64,000 nucleotides of DNA, taken from assembly GCA_963995525.1 (NCBI GenBank), contig OZ023214.1:33190887-33254886 (forward strand), in the 5' to 3' direction. Shown here one piece after another: positions 56,701 through 62,732 of the stretch. Under the pieces are notes generated by a model that did not search any database, had not been told where the DNA came from, and saw only the letters and a list, made by a program, of their open reading frames with translations. Each line of letters begins with the position of its first letter. Position 1 is the first letter of the stretch. A program made the position numbers and the translations under genes. The stretch comes from Escarpia spicata. Taxonomy: Eukaryota > Annelida > Polychaeta > Sabellida > Siboglinidae.

Positions 56701-59700
56701 TTATATGTAGCATTTCAGAATAGAACTTGGTGTTAATTTAAAAGTGAAATCAGAACGACACAATGTAAGTTCTAGCACGCACTGATTTAATCAGTTGCGC
56801 AATCGTCAAGCTACACCACAAGTTACGTAGTGCGTACACATTAGTCACTAGCAAGTGACAAGCCGGCAGCAATGCCATAACTTGTGTAGGTGACATGTTT
56901 ACGATTCTCAGATGGATTCAAGCAAAATATTATAAGCGGGAAAATCGGGTTTTTATCTCAAAAGTCGGGGTGCATATTATACATGATATAGAAATTCTAT
57001 CAAAAGTTAGCAAAAGTCAGGGTCATATTATACATGGGGGCGTATTATACACGTAAATTGATGGTAAGGGTAGAAGAGCATTCATTAATGAGTACTCTCA
57101 TATGTTTGTTGACATTATTTCACAGCAGTCAGGCTGAAGTGTTGCAGATGTGTAATGTTGATATCTATGAACAATGAAGACACTGGTAATGACCATGACC
57201 CCAACTGGTGAACATCAGCCAGGCATGACGATGGTGAACATCAGCCAGGCATGACGATGGTGAACATCAATCAGGCATGACGATGGTGAACATCAATCAG
57301 GCATGACGATGGTGAACATCAATCAGGCATGACGATGGTGAACATCAGTTAGGCATGACGATGTGGACGACAAAGAAACACATGGCGCTGGACGGGTGTT
57401 TGGTAGCGCATCATACACATCAAAACAGCGATGTTTTAAGTCTGCCAAGTTTAACATTATTCAGCTCTACAGTGTACAGAAATGGTACAAAGTTGCGGAA
57501 TGCAGAAAAACGCTGTTTTCTACACATTGCTAATATATTAAATTATTTTAAAGATTTTTATACTGAATATCAAGTTTTAAAAAAATATAGTTGAAAAGCC
57601 TATTCATACATCTAGCAAATTCTACAAGAAACTTCAACGACTACTGAATACCTTGCAAGATAGTTAACTTAGAGCTACACAGGAGCTGTGAAGGTCACAC
57701 GAAGGTGATGTCATCTACAAGACCCACCTCTTTGTCGACCGCCCGAGTACTACAAGCCAGGATTAGACAGGTGGCACACGCTTGTTCCTACAAACACACA
57801 CATCAATCAACACCCAGCTACTACTTTAACCCAGCTAGCCTATGTAGCATGGAGGTGTGGAGGCATGGAGGGGTGGAGGCGTGGAGGCATGGAGGTGTGG
57901 AGGCATGGAGGTGTGGAGGCATGGAGGTGTGGAGGCGGGTCAATGTTTACTCCTAGATGCGTTGCTTTTTAGATGCCAAACCTTCAGCGATTACACAACC
58001 GAAGAAAAGTAACTTTTTTTGTGAAATTCCCCATTGGTTAAGGATTATTACCGGGTTTTGGATTCGTACAGTACGTCAGATGAACGTAAATCACTTGTTC
58101 ATGATGCTATGCACAGTTCCTGAAGTTGTCCTCAAGTGATGAGGACCGTTGATGAGGACCATTGATGAGGACCGTTGATTGTGATGGGGACGTGGCACGT
58201 AATGTGTATTAATGCAACACATTGTTTCATTAATAATAACCAGGGGTTTAATGGAATCATTAAAATAAATTGTAGCTTTGCCATAAGTATTGCCCATGAA
58301 TTATCCAAGATCATAGAAGCTGTTTATAGGATACATATCACAAATGTAACGTTTTATATTATATAATGGTGTCAGCAGTTCCAATGTTGTGGACTACGGT
58401 GTGGATGAGGGAGAGGGTGTGGATGAGGGAGAGGGTGTGGATAGGGAGAGGGTGTGGATGAGGGAGAGGGTGTGGATGAGGGAGGGTGTGGATGAGGGAG
58501 AGGGTGTGGATGAGGGAGAGGGTGTGGATGAGGGAGAGGGTGTGGATGAGGGAGAGGGTGTGGATGAGGGAGAGGGTGTGGATGAGGGAGAGGGTGTGGA
58601 TGAGGGAGAGGGTGTGGATGAGGGAGAGGGTGTGGATGAGGGTGTGGATGAGGGTGTGGATGAGGGAGAGGGTGTGGTTGAGGGAGAATGTGTGGATGAG
58701 GGAGAGTGTGTGGATGAGGGAGAGGGTGTGGTTGAGGGAGAGTGTGTGGATGAGGGAGAGGGTGTGGATGAGGGAGAGGGTGTGGATGAGGGTGTGGATG
58801 AGGGAGAGGGTGTGGTTGAGGGAGAATGTGTGGATGAGGGAGAGTGTGTGGATGAGGGAGAGGGAGAGGGTGTGGTTGAGGGAGTGTGTGGATGAGGGAG
58901 AGTGTGTGGATGAGGGAGAGGGTGTGGTTGAGGGAGAGTGTGTGGATTAGGGCGAGGGTATGGATGAGGGAGAGGGTGTGCATGAGGGTGTGGTTGAGGG
59001 AGTGTGTGGATGAGGGAGAGAGTATGGATGAGGGAGAGGGTGTGCATGAGGGTGTGGTTGAGGGAGAGTGTGTGGATGAGGGAAAGCGTGTGGATGAGGG
59101 AGAGTGTGAGGACGAGGGAGAGGGTGTGGTTGAGGGAGAGGGTGTGGATGAGGGATAGGGTGTGGATGAGGGAGGGTGTGGTTGAGGGAGAGGGTGTGGA
59201 TGAGGGATAGGGTGTGGTTGAGGGAGAGGGTGTGGATGAGGGAGAGGGTGTGGATGAGGGAGAGGGTGTGGATGAGGGAGAGGGTGTGTATGAGGGAGAG
59301 GGTGTGGATGAGGGAGAGGTTTTGGTTGAGGGATAGGGTGTGGATGAGGGAGAGGGTGTGGATGAGGGAGAAGGTGTGGATGAGGGAGAGGGTGTGGATG
59401 ACCAACCCGGTGGAGTTTGAAGAATGCCTTCACTTGCTCCGAGTCAGGGGATGCATTCAGCAGCAGCTGTCGCAGCTGGTCTACTGGCTGCTGCTTCGTC
59501 ATGAGGTAGCATTCCTGCAGAGGCAAAGGTATACATTAGAGCTGCCCACAGACCACTCTTTAACAATTATCAACATGCACAATGCAGTGTCACTCTTCCA
59601 CTGTCAAATGTTGCATTTGGATTCTGATATGGAAAAATACAAAATAATTTGATAAATAATACTAATGTTTAACTGTGTTTGATGACGATTACCAAGACTC

Positions 59701-62700
59701 CGTCCCCTGTGATTTAAGGAAAATGATCCCCTCACCTGTGAGTTAAGGACAATGATCCCCTTGTATGAGTTAAGGACAATGATCCCCTAACCTATGAGTT
59801 AAGGACATTGATCCCCTCACCTGAGTTAGGGACAATGATCCCTCACATGTGAGTTAAGGACAATGATCCCCTCACCTGTGAATTAAGGACAATGATCCCC
59901 AAACCTATGAGTTAAGGACAATGATCCCCTCACCTGTGAGTTAAGGACAATGACCCCTCACCTGTGAGTTAAGGACAATGATCTCTCACCTATGAGTTAA
60001 GGACAATGATCCCCTCACCTATAAGTTAAGGAAAATGATCCCTCACATGTGAGTTACGGACAATGATCCCCTCACATGTGAGTTAAGGATAATGATCCCC
60101 TCACCTGTGAGTTAAGGACAATGATCCCTCACCTGTGAGTTAAGGACAATGATCCCTCACCTATGAGTTAAGGACAATGATCCCCTCACCTGTGTGTTAA
60201 GGACAATGACCCCTCACCTGTGAGTTAAGGACAATGATCTCCTCACCTGAGTTAAAGACAATGATCCTCACACCTGTGAATTCAGGACAATGATCACTAC
60301 GTGTGAGTTAAGGACAATGATCCCACACCTGTGAGTTAAGGACAATGATCCCCTCACCTGTGAGTTGATGAGGACAAACTTCCTGGGTGGGTCAAGGTGT
60401 TGGGTGACGACGGCTGGGGGGTCTGCCTTTCCCGTCTCCTCCATTAGACAAATCTCTCCCAGGTCAGCGCTCCAGGACGGCATCTCCGAGATTGCCCACG
60501 CCCGACCCTGGATTGGCATCACTTCCTACAAGCCACAGCAGGGGCACAGTAGCACAGCTGTAAGAGCCTCTGACCCTGGATTGGCATCACTTCCTACAAG
60601 ACACAGCAGGGGCGCAGTAGCACAGCTGTAAGAGCCTCTGACTCTCGACTGAGAGAATGCGGGTTCAAATCCTGTGCGTGGGGTCGAACCTTGGGCAAGT
60701 TTGTTTACTCTACATTGCTTCAATTCACTTAGCTGTATGAATGAGTACCTGGCTAGAGACAGTGGTGGATATTTGTGTACAAATAGTCTTCGCGCATTTA
60801 TTGCAGTGTGGCTCAATGCTTCCCAGAGACGTCAAGATGGTGATCGATTGAACAGGTCAGCCAGGAAGTAAAGTGTAAAGCGCTTGGAGCCAGACTCTGA
60901 CCTGGACCACTTCCTACATACAAGAAACATCCAGACTCTGACCTGGACCTCTTCCTACACACAAGACACATCCAGACTCTAACCTGGACCTCTTCCTACA
61001 CACAAGACACATCCAGACTCTGACCTGGACCTCTTCCTACACACAAGAAACATCCAGACTCTGACCTGGACCTCTTCCTACACACAAGACACATCCAGAC
61101 TCTGACCTGGACCTCTTCCTACACACAAGAAACATCCAGACTCTGACCTGGACCTCTTCCTACACACAAGACACATCCAGACTCTGACCTAGATCTCTTC
61201 CTACACACAAGACACATCCAGACTCTGACCTGGACCTCTTCCTACACACAAGACACATCCAGACTCTGACCTGGACCTCTTCCTACACACAAGAAACATC
61301 CAGACTCTGACCTGGACCTCTTCCTACACACAAGACACATCCAGACTCTGACCTGGACCTCTTCCTACACACAAGACACATCCAGACTCTGACCTGGACC
61401 TCTTCCTGCACACAAGACACATCCAGACTCTGACCTGGACCTCTTCCTGCACACAAGACACATCCAGACTCTGACCTGGACCTCTTCCTACACACAAGAC
61501 ACATCCAGACTCTGACCTGGACCTCTTCCTGCACACAAGACACATCCAGACTCTGACCTGGACCTCTTCCTGCATACAAGACACATACAGACTCTGACCT
61601 GGATCTCTTCCTACATACAAGACACATCCAGACTCTGACTTGGACCTCTTCCTACATACAAGACACATCCAGACTCTGACTTGGATCTCTTCCTACATAC
61701 AAGAAACATCCAGACTCTGACTTACACCTCTTCCTACATACAAGACACATCCAGTCTCTGACCTGTACCTCTTCCTGCATACAAGACACATCCAGACTCT
61801 GACCTGGACCGCTTCCTACATACAAGACACATCCAGACTCTGACCTGGATCTGTTCCTACATACAAGACACATCCAGACTCTGACCTGGACCTCTTCCTA
61901 CATACAAGACACATCCAGACTCTGACCTGGATCTCTTCCTACATACAAGAAACATCCAGACTTTGACCTGGATCTCTTCCTACATACAAGACACATCCTG
62001 GATCTCTTCCTACATACAGTGAAGTTCAGTGGCCTCATACATACAACATATTAACCATTCCCGCATATAATGTTCTCGCTTAGGCAAATTTGCCCTTTTT
62101 GCCAAGAAAAAGTTGGGGCTAGAATTCCCACGAAAAATACAATGTCTGGCAGCTTTACATTTATGGCAACATTTTTGAAAGACCTGGTTGCTAGGCAACA
62201 TGTGACATAACGGACAGATTAATTATTTCACCCTTTTGTAGCCATTGTCATCTTCAGTGGACAAGACAAAAGCCATTAAAACAGCAACATAACATTTATA
62301 AGATGACATTTTAATGTGCAATGTTCATCAACAAAGTAACATCAAATAAGAAAACAAAATGTCACCACATAGATCTTTAACATTTCACAATGATATTATC
62401 ATTCCACAGCAAAAATACCAAGACAACTACTTGGATCTTATTCTCTCTGCTTCAGACTGCCATGGCCAGTTGACACTGCTGTATGCCAAAACTTAAACTG
62501 CAGTTCATGATTTAATAAATTTATACAGCAACTTCCATCAGCTGCACAGACTCAGATGGCTCCCTCGTGACTGACCATAAAACGTTACCCCGCCAATGGC
62601 AATGGAACATGTTGTGTGTCACTCTTATAAAGCACAACATGCGCAGGTGGAGTTGGAAGGGGAAACTGTCAGCAGTCGTCGTCCACAACACGTCCCCATC

Positions 62701-62732
62701 CTCTGCAGTGGCTGCTGCCAGCAACAGGGTCC
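32618..62732 (-). CDS. NUP155: NUP155 nuclear pore scaffold, 20 exons, both ends missing
   Basis: Nup155 is an inner-ring scaffold nucleoporin: an N-terminal beta-propeller followed by a long alpha-solenoid. Twenty minus-strand exons align in order with vertebrate NUP155, from about residue 440 to 1150 of about 1390. Diagnostic blocks include [113 protein letters not shown] and [14 protein letters not shown]. All exon phases join without a stop (about 770 codons). The N-terminal propeller part must lie beyond 64 kb. The C-terminal 200 or so residues are not in the window although 32 kb follow. The introns are dominated by minisatellites, many of them copies of the splice junctions. Confidence 0.93.
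32732..32995. repeat. acceptor-derived repeat of NUP155 exon 20, ~5 units
   Basis: On the minus strand units read GATGTTGTATGTGGCAGCAAT and similar, alternating with a GATCTTTG block, copying the true junction GATGTTGTAG/GTGGCAGCGATC. They are diverged and several copies have lost the AG, so this is an older array. Confidence 0.75.
33188..34203. repeat. minisatellite, 34-35-bp unit, ~29 copies
   Basis: The unit is ACCATAATTGTAAGGTGGTT plus GTATTACTGAGATG. Copies are nearly identical, with two-unit periodicity (GAGATGACC alternating with GAGGTGACT) around 33,900-34,190. It sits mid-intron, not adjacent to an exon. Confidence 0.95.
34740..34869 (-). CDS. NUP155: NUP155 exon 19
   Basis: Reads [20 protein letters not shown], then [11 protein letters not shown] and [14 protein letters not shown]. 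It corresponds to the very conserved [30 protein letters not shown] block. Enters in phase 2, leaves in phase 0. Acceptor GCCTTGCAG, donor GAG/GTAGGT. The exon itself is not flanked by a junction array. Confidence 0.95.
34870..35400. other. NUP155 intron, unique part
   Basis: No repeat or coding feature was recognised between exon 19 and the donor array of exon 18. Confidence 0.5.
35403..35834. repeat. donor array of NUP155 exon 18, ~53-bp unit, ~8 extra donors
   Basis: On the minus strand each unit contains CTGAGACACAG/GTACGTGTC or a close variant, copying the true exon end GAGACGCAG/GTACGTGGC and the following intron. Most copies keep CAG/GTACGT or CAG/GTATGT, an excellent 5' splice site consensus. 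Confidence 0.9.
35835..35989 (-). CDS. NUP155: NUP155 exon 18
   Basis: Reads [20 protein letters not shown], then [18 protein letters not shown] and [13 protein letters not shown]. It matches the SPFLE...[12 protein letters not shown] region. Phase 0 to 2. Acceptor TTTGTCACAG, donor CAG/GTACGT. Confidence 0.95.
36440..37185. repeat. minisatellite, 60-bp unit, ~12 copies
   Basis: The unit contains GAGCTGATGATGAGTCATCA, CACATAGTCTATGCTTA and ACTGGATGATTGGGTCTTAT. A few copies are shorter. It lies mid-intron. The 20-residue repeat frame through it is an artefact of the 60-base period. Confidence 0.95.
37325..37629. repeat. donor array of NUP155 exon 17, ~50-bp unit, ~6 extra donors
   Basis: On the minus strand units read CAAGAGTCTCTGAGAAGTTA, then CTTGAG/GTGAGTTC, copying the last 30 bases of the exon (AATCTCTCTGAGAAGTTACT) and its donor GAA/GTGAGTTC. 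Several copies have a better donor (GAG/GTGAGT) than the true one. One copy has lost it. Confidence 0.9.
37630..37730 (-). CDS. NUP155: NUP155 exon 17
   Basis: Reads [20 protein letters not shown], then [13 protein letters not shown], matching [20 protein letters not shown]. The end is phase 0 at GAA/GTGAGT. Two starts are phase-compatible: after TAGTCAG (37,730) if exon 16 ends at 38,098, or after TGTTTAG (37,734) if it ends at 38,129. Confidence 0.9.
38098..38234 (-). CDS. NUP155: NUP155 exon 16
   Basis: Reads [20 protein letters not shown], then [10 protein letters not shown] and TDDPNRLAN, matching YKCITDTL..SPSVPKKPGP..SDPNMLSN. Acceptor GTTGACAG. The end is uncertain: ACA/GTTTGAG (38,098) keeps the DPN block, while CAG/GTCACT (38,129) is a better donor but drops it. 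Enters in phase 2. Confidence 0.88.
38300..38694. repeat. donor array of NUP155 exon 15, 53-bp unit, 7 extra copies
   Basis: Copies of the exon end lie at about 38,321, 38,374, 38,427, 38,480, 38,533, 38,586 and 38,639, with the true one at 38,692. On the minus strand each reads CCCAGGGCCTCATTGCC, then AGCAACAG/GTGAA. About 35 exonic bases are included in every unit. The copy at 38,639 has lost the GT. Confidence 0.93.
38695..38891 (-). CDS. NUP155: NUP155 exon 15
   Basis: Reads [20 protein letters not shown], then [19 protein letters not shown] and [11 protein letters not shown], matching [20 protein letters not shown] and GLHFYKHGEP. Phase 0 to 2. Both sides carry junction arrays: donor copies below, acceptor copies above. 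Confidence 0.95.
38892..39085. repeat. acceptor-derived array of NUP155 exon 15, part 1
   Basis: On the minus strand units read TTTGTCTTGTAG/TTGTTCATGG and similar, about 33-36 bases, copying the true junction TTTTGTCTTGTAG/TTGTTCAAAG. The array is cut by a LINE and resumes at 41,750. Confidence 0.85.
40134..40532 (-). pseudogene. LINE reverse transcriptase, catalytic part
   Basis: Contains [20 protein letters not shown], then [14 protein letters not shown], then [20 protein letters not shown]. One catalytic aspartate is N. Fingers and palm upstream of this are missing or replaced by the 21-bp array. Confidence 0.85.
40620..41066. repeat. 21-bp minisatellite grown from LINE RT codons
   Basis: Minus-strand unit CAGCTCCTATATGAGCAACAT, 21 bases, about 21 copies. 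It encodes QLLYEQH and stays in frame with the preceding RT block LDEYLKAY. In intact LINEs this block continues with a single LLY.HQSGFR-like sequence, so the array is an expansion of that codon run. Confidence 0.92.
41750..42235. repeat. acceptor-derived array of NUP155 exon 15, part 2
   Basis: Continuation of the array at 38,892-39,085: units with TGAACAACTACAAGACAAAG, TCACAATGACCA and variants. They become more diverged toward 42,235, farther from the exon. Confidence 0.8.
42513..42590 (-). CDS. NUP155: NUP155 exon 14
   Basis: Reads [20 protein letters not shown], then LQEALQ, matching the NELLQRSRQV..KERMLRESL region. 26 codons, phase 0 to 0. Acceptor GTGCTTTCAG, donor CAG/GTCAGT. Confidence 0.85.
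42625..42865. repeat. minisatellite, ~24-bp unit, ~10 copies
   Basis: The unit is GGAGCTGACAGGTGCTCAAC, then ACC. On the minus strand each unit contains CACCTGTCAG, acceptor-like. The array starts about 35 bases upstream of the acceptor of exon 14 and shares GGAGCACCTGT with its flank. Confidence 0.85.
42866..43575. repeat. polypurine GAAGAAGGAG array
   Basis: About 700 bases almost free of pyrimidines on the plus strand (GAAGAAGGAGAAG). In the NUP155 pre-mRNA it is pure CU. It starts some 15 bases after the donor of exon 13. The Glu- or Leu-rich frames are artefacts. Confidence 0.95.
43591..43722 (-). CDS. NUP155: NUP155 exon 13
   Basis: Reads [20 protein letters not shown], then [20 protein letters not shown] and ICSK, matching [20 protein letters not shown] and CPLLYSTDDAICSK. 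44 codons, phase 0 to 0. Acceptor TTGTTACAG, donor AAG/GTAGGG. Confidence 0.95.
43735..44155. repeat. minisatellite, 15-17-bp unit next to exon 13 acceptor
   Basis: The unit is TCACAAGTCACACAATG or TTACAAGTCACACAGTG. On the minus strand it resembles the pyrimidine-side of the acceptor (CTTGTGACATTGTTACAG) but lacks the AG in most copies. It is only a partial junction copy. Confidence 0.85.
44285..44875. repeat. 22-bp minisatellite, ~27 copies
   Basis: The unit is GTGACCTCCGTCAACCTAGT, then GC. Very homogeneous, mid-intron. Confidence 0.95.
45284..45343 (-). CDS. NUP155: NUP155 exon 12
   Basis: Reads [20 protein letters not shown], matching LQEQLKITTFKDLVIRDKE. 20 codons, phase 0 to 0. Acceptor CATTGTAG, donor GAG/GTAGGC. 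Confidence 0.9.
45536..45795. repeat. minisatellite, ~26-bp unit, ~10 copies
   Basis: The unit is ACACCCCGTATCATGACCAT, then AGTAACA. It lies mid-intron, 200 bases from exon 12. Confidence 0.9.
46046..46318. repeat. 33-bp minisatellite, ~8 copies
   Basis: The unit is AAGTACACAGCACAGCAAAC, then ACAACCAATATAT. Five consecutive copies are identical, which suggests recent expansion. Confidence 0.95.
46430..46563 (-). CDS. NUP155: NUP155 exon 11
   Basis: Reads [20 protein letters not shown], then [20 protein letters not shown], matching [20 protein letters not shown] and KLLCEHQF. Phase 1 to 0. Acceptor TTTTTGTAG, donor GCG/GTTGGT (weak at +4). Confidence 0.93.
46946..47006 (-). CDS. NUP155: NUP155 exon 10
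   Basis: Reads [20 protein letters not shown], with the end matching ELQRKFHEA. The start after CACCACCAG is chosen because it is the only one that joins the flanking exons in frame. The acceptor TTTTGTAG 22 bases upstream has a better pyrimidine tract but would give a stop. Phase 0 to 1, donor AAG/GTAAGT. Confidence 0.7.
47111..47905. mobile_element. non-autonomous DNA transposon with CAGTGCAACACGC ends
   Basis: The left end CAGTGCAACACGCTTATAAC and the right end ATAAGCGTGTTGCACTG are inverted copies. Subterminal TTCGTTATA motifs repeat inside both ends. About 795 bp. No transposase frame is present. The left flank is TA, the right flank TG, so the target duplication is not intact. It lies in the intron between exons 9 and 10. 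Confidence 0.75.
48125..48235 (-). CDS. NUP155: NUP155 exon 9
   Basis: Reads [20 protein letters not shown], then [17 protein letters not shown], matching [20 protein letters not shown] and NSQF. 37 codons, phase 0 to 0. Acceptor TTTTCTGTCCACAG, donor AAG/GTATTG. Confidence 0.85.
48236..49950. repeat. acceptor-derived array of NUP155 exon 9, ~24-30-bp unit, ~60 copies
   Basis: On the minus strand units read TTCTTTCTGTCACCAACTGA, then TGAG. The closest ones (TCTATCCTCAG/CTGATGAGTT) match the true junction TCTGTCCACAG/CTGATGAGTC. A block near 48,965-49,060 is in inverted orientation. About 190 bases around it are repeated at 49,265-49,460 (higher-order duplication). Confidence 0.9.
49951..50633. 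other. NUP155 intron, unique part
   Basis: Contains several GAAAACGAAAAA-type blocks near 50,240-50,420. No gene or clear element was recognised. Confidence 0.4.
50634..50694 (-). CDS. NUP155: NUP155 exon 8
   Basis: Reads [20 protein letters not shown] after a split R codon, matching the (R)xxWD.SLV.E segment that follows SRI in NUP155. 61 bases, phase 2 to 0. Acceptor TTGTTGTTGCCAG, donor TAT/GTAAGT. The acceptor and first 13 bases are the repeat unit of the array that follows. Confidence 0.85.
50695..53525. repeat. acceptor array of NUP155 exon 8, ~46-bp unit, ~60 copies
   Basis: On the minus strand each unit carries TTGTTGTTGCCAG/GCCACTG, the true acceptor and exon start. Copies are over 90 percent alike. 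A higher-order duplication of about 0.5 kb is visible: the rare variant ACATCACT..AGCTTAACAACAG at 51,287 recurs at 51,801. Long frames ([14 protein letters not shown] type) are artefacts. Confidence 0.95.
53530..53965. repeat. donor array of NUP155 exon 7, 36-bp unit, 12 donors in frame
   Basis: On the minus strand each unit reads CTCTCGCATTCTCAG/GTGTG, identical to the true exon end and donor at 53,966. Eleven further donors follow at exact 36-base steps down to about 53,570. The exon frame stays open through the whole array, adding 12 residues per unit ([12 protein letters not shown]). Confidence 0.95.
53966..54119 (-). CDS. NUP155: NUP155 exon 7
   Basis: Reads [20 protein letters not shown], then [20 protein letters not shown], matching [20 protein letters not shown]. 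Phase 1 to 2. Acceptor GTGTGTCTAG, donor CAG/GTGTGT. Confidence 0.96.
54120..54665. repeat. acceptor-derived array of NUP155 exon 7, ~35-bp unit
   Basis: On the minus strand units read ATGTTTGACCGGTGTGTGTC, then TGTAG/GTCATGTGA, copying the true site ACCGGTGTGTCTAG/GTGAG. About 16 imperfect units, many keeping the AG. Confidence 0.85.
54703..54759 (-). CDS. NUP155: NUP155 exon 6
   Basis: Reads [19 protein letters not shown], in the Ser/Gly/Pro-rich linker of NUP155 (SFLGTPSHG in vertebrates). 57 bases, phase 1 to 1. Acceptor GACTTGCAG, donor GAG/GTGAAT. Confidence 0.85.
55065..55830. repeat. 45-bp minisatellite, 17 copies, almost identical
   Basis: The unit is GCTCTGGGGACCATCTCACT, then AACATTTTTATCAGCTCATAAGAAT in the continuing 25 bases. 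Most copies differ at only one site (GACC or GAAC). It is open in frames on both strands because 45 is a multiple of three. It sits 130 bases from exon 5 and is not a junction copy. Confidence 0.95.
55959..56052 (-). CDS. NUP155: NUP155 exon 5
   Basis: Reads [20 protein letters not shown], then [11 protein letters not shown], matching WATRAFFRYGGEAQMRF. Phase 0 to 1. Acceptor GTTCACAG, donor ATA/GTGAGT. Confidence 0.93.
56240..57062. mobile_element. non-autonomous DNA element with GTGTATAATACGC ends
   Basis: The left end TTTCCGTGTATAATACGCAT and the right end GGGGGCGTATTATACACGTA are inverted. Internal copies of GGGTGCATATTATACATG lie near both ends. About 820 bp, no transposase. It lies in the intron between exons 4 and 5. 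Confidence 0.7.
57206..57362. repeat. 26-bp minisatellite, ~6 copies
   Basis: The unit is GGCATGACGATGGTGAACAT, then CAATCA. Mid-intron. Confidence 0.9.
57728..57787 (-). CDS. NUP155: NUP155 exon 4
   Basis: Reads [20 protein letters not shown], matching [20 protein letters not shown]. 20 codons, phase 0 to 0. Acceptor TTTGTAG, donor GAG/GTGGGT. Confidence 0.96.
57850..57945. repeat. GGAGGCATGGAGGTGT short tandem repeat
   Basis: Units of about 9-15 bases built from GTGGAGGCATGGAG, some 60 bases upstream of exon 4. Confidence 0.9.
58394..59405. repeat. GA-rich minisatellite next to the donor of exon 3, open in frame with the exon
   Basis: The unit is GGTGTGGATGAGGGAGA, 17-18 bases, with 6- and 12-base variants, about 57 copies. 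It begins within ten bases after the donor of exon 3. On the minus strand the exon frame reads on through the array to a stop at 58,372, giving His/Pro/Leu repeats. The unit does not copy the splice site itself. Confidence 0.95.
59407..59514 (-). CDS. NUP155: NUP155 exon 3
   Basis: Reads [20 protein letters not shown], then [12 protein letters not shown], matching HKLRPVDQLRHLLV and IERFFKLH. 36 codons, phase 0 to 0. Acceptor GCCTCTGCAG, donor CGG/GTTGGT. Confidence 0.96.
59730..60357. repeat. donor array of NUP155 exon 2, ~29-bp unit, ~21 copies
   Basis: On the minus strand units read TTAACTCACAG/GTGAGGGG, then ATCATTGTCC, copying the true exon end ATCAACTCACAG/GTGAGGGG. Many copies keep a perfect CAG/GTGAGG donor. 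Unit length 28 or 29. Confidence 0.93.
60358..60525 (-). CDS. NUP155: NUP155 exon 2
   Basis: Reads [20 protein letters not shown], then [20 protein letters not shown], matching GHSWALSAIDE and VVQQHMLPPKKFVLLSAQ. 56 codons, phase 0 to 0. Acceptor GGCTTGTAG, donor CAG/GTGAGG. Junction arrays lie on both sides. Confidence 0.95.
60500..60642. repeat. 72-bp tandem duplication of exon 2 acceptor plus SINE head
   Basis: A segment running from CCCTGGATTGGCATCACTTC through CCTACAAG and AGCAGGGG to GCACAGCTGTAAGAGCCTCT occurs twice in direct tandem. Each copy includes the first bases of exon 2, its acceptor and the A-box side of the SINE. The second acceptor lies about 72 bases upstream of the true one on the minus strand. 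Confidence 0.85.
60536..60872 (+). mobile_element. tRNA-derived SINE
   Basis: Pol III promoter boxes are visible: A box TAGCACAGCTGT at 60,618 and B box GGTTCAAATCC at 60,662. The body shares CAGCTGTATGAATGAGTA with the copy at 6.8 kb. The 3' end GTAAAGCGCTTGGAGC resembles LINE 3' ends. The SINE lies between exon 2 and the acceptor-derived array of the same exon. Confidence 0.85.
60885..62015. repeat. acceptor-derived array of NUP155 exon 2, ~41-bp unit, ~28 copies
   Basis: On the minus strand units read TGTCTTGTGTGTAG/GAAGAG, then GTCCAGGTCAGAGT, resembling the true junction TGGCTTGTAG/GAAGTGATGC and CAATCCAGGGTC. Now separated from the exon by the SINE. Copies are highly alike except near the 62-kb end. 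Confidence 0.85.
62527..62732 (-). CDS. NUP155: NUP155 exon 1 in this window
   Basis: Reads [20 protein letters not shown], then DSFPFQ, matching GILLMAASENEDNDILW and TFPFQ. It ends SVQLMEVA. Enters in phase 1 after GTGTCACCAG and leaves in phase 0 at GCT/GTATAA. Between FPFQ and the end about 35 codons are extra relative to vertebrate NUP155, so either a lineage-specific insertion or a small unspliced intron is present. Confidence 0.85.

Noticed and set aside
58372..59526. A 384-residue His/Pro-rich protein as a separate gene
   Set aside because: Its first part is NUP155 exon 3 and the rest is an intronic minisatellite. Kept only as an intron-retention note.
60618..60672. A tRNA gene
   Set aside because: A and B boxes are present but no cloverleaf can be formed, and the sequence continues into a SINE body.
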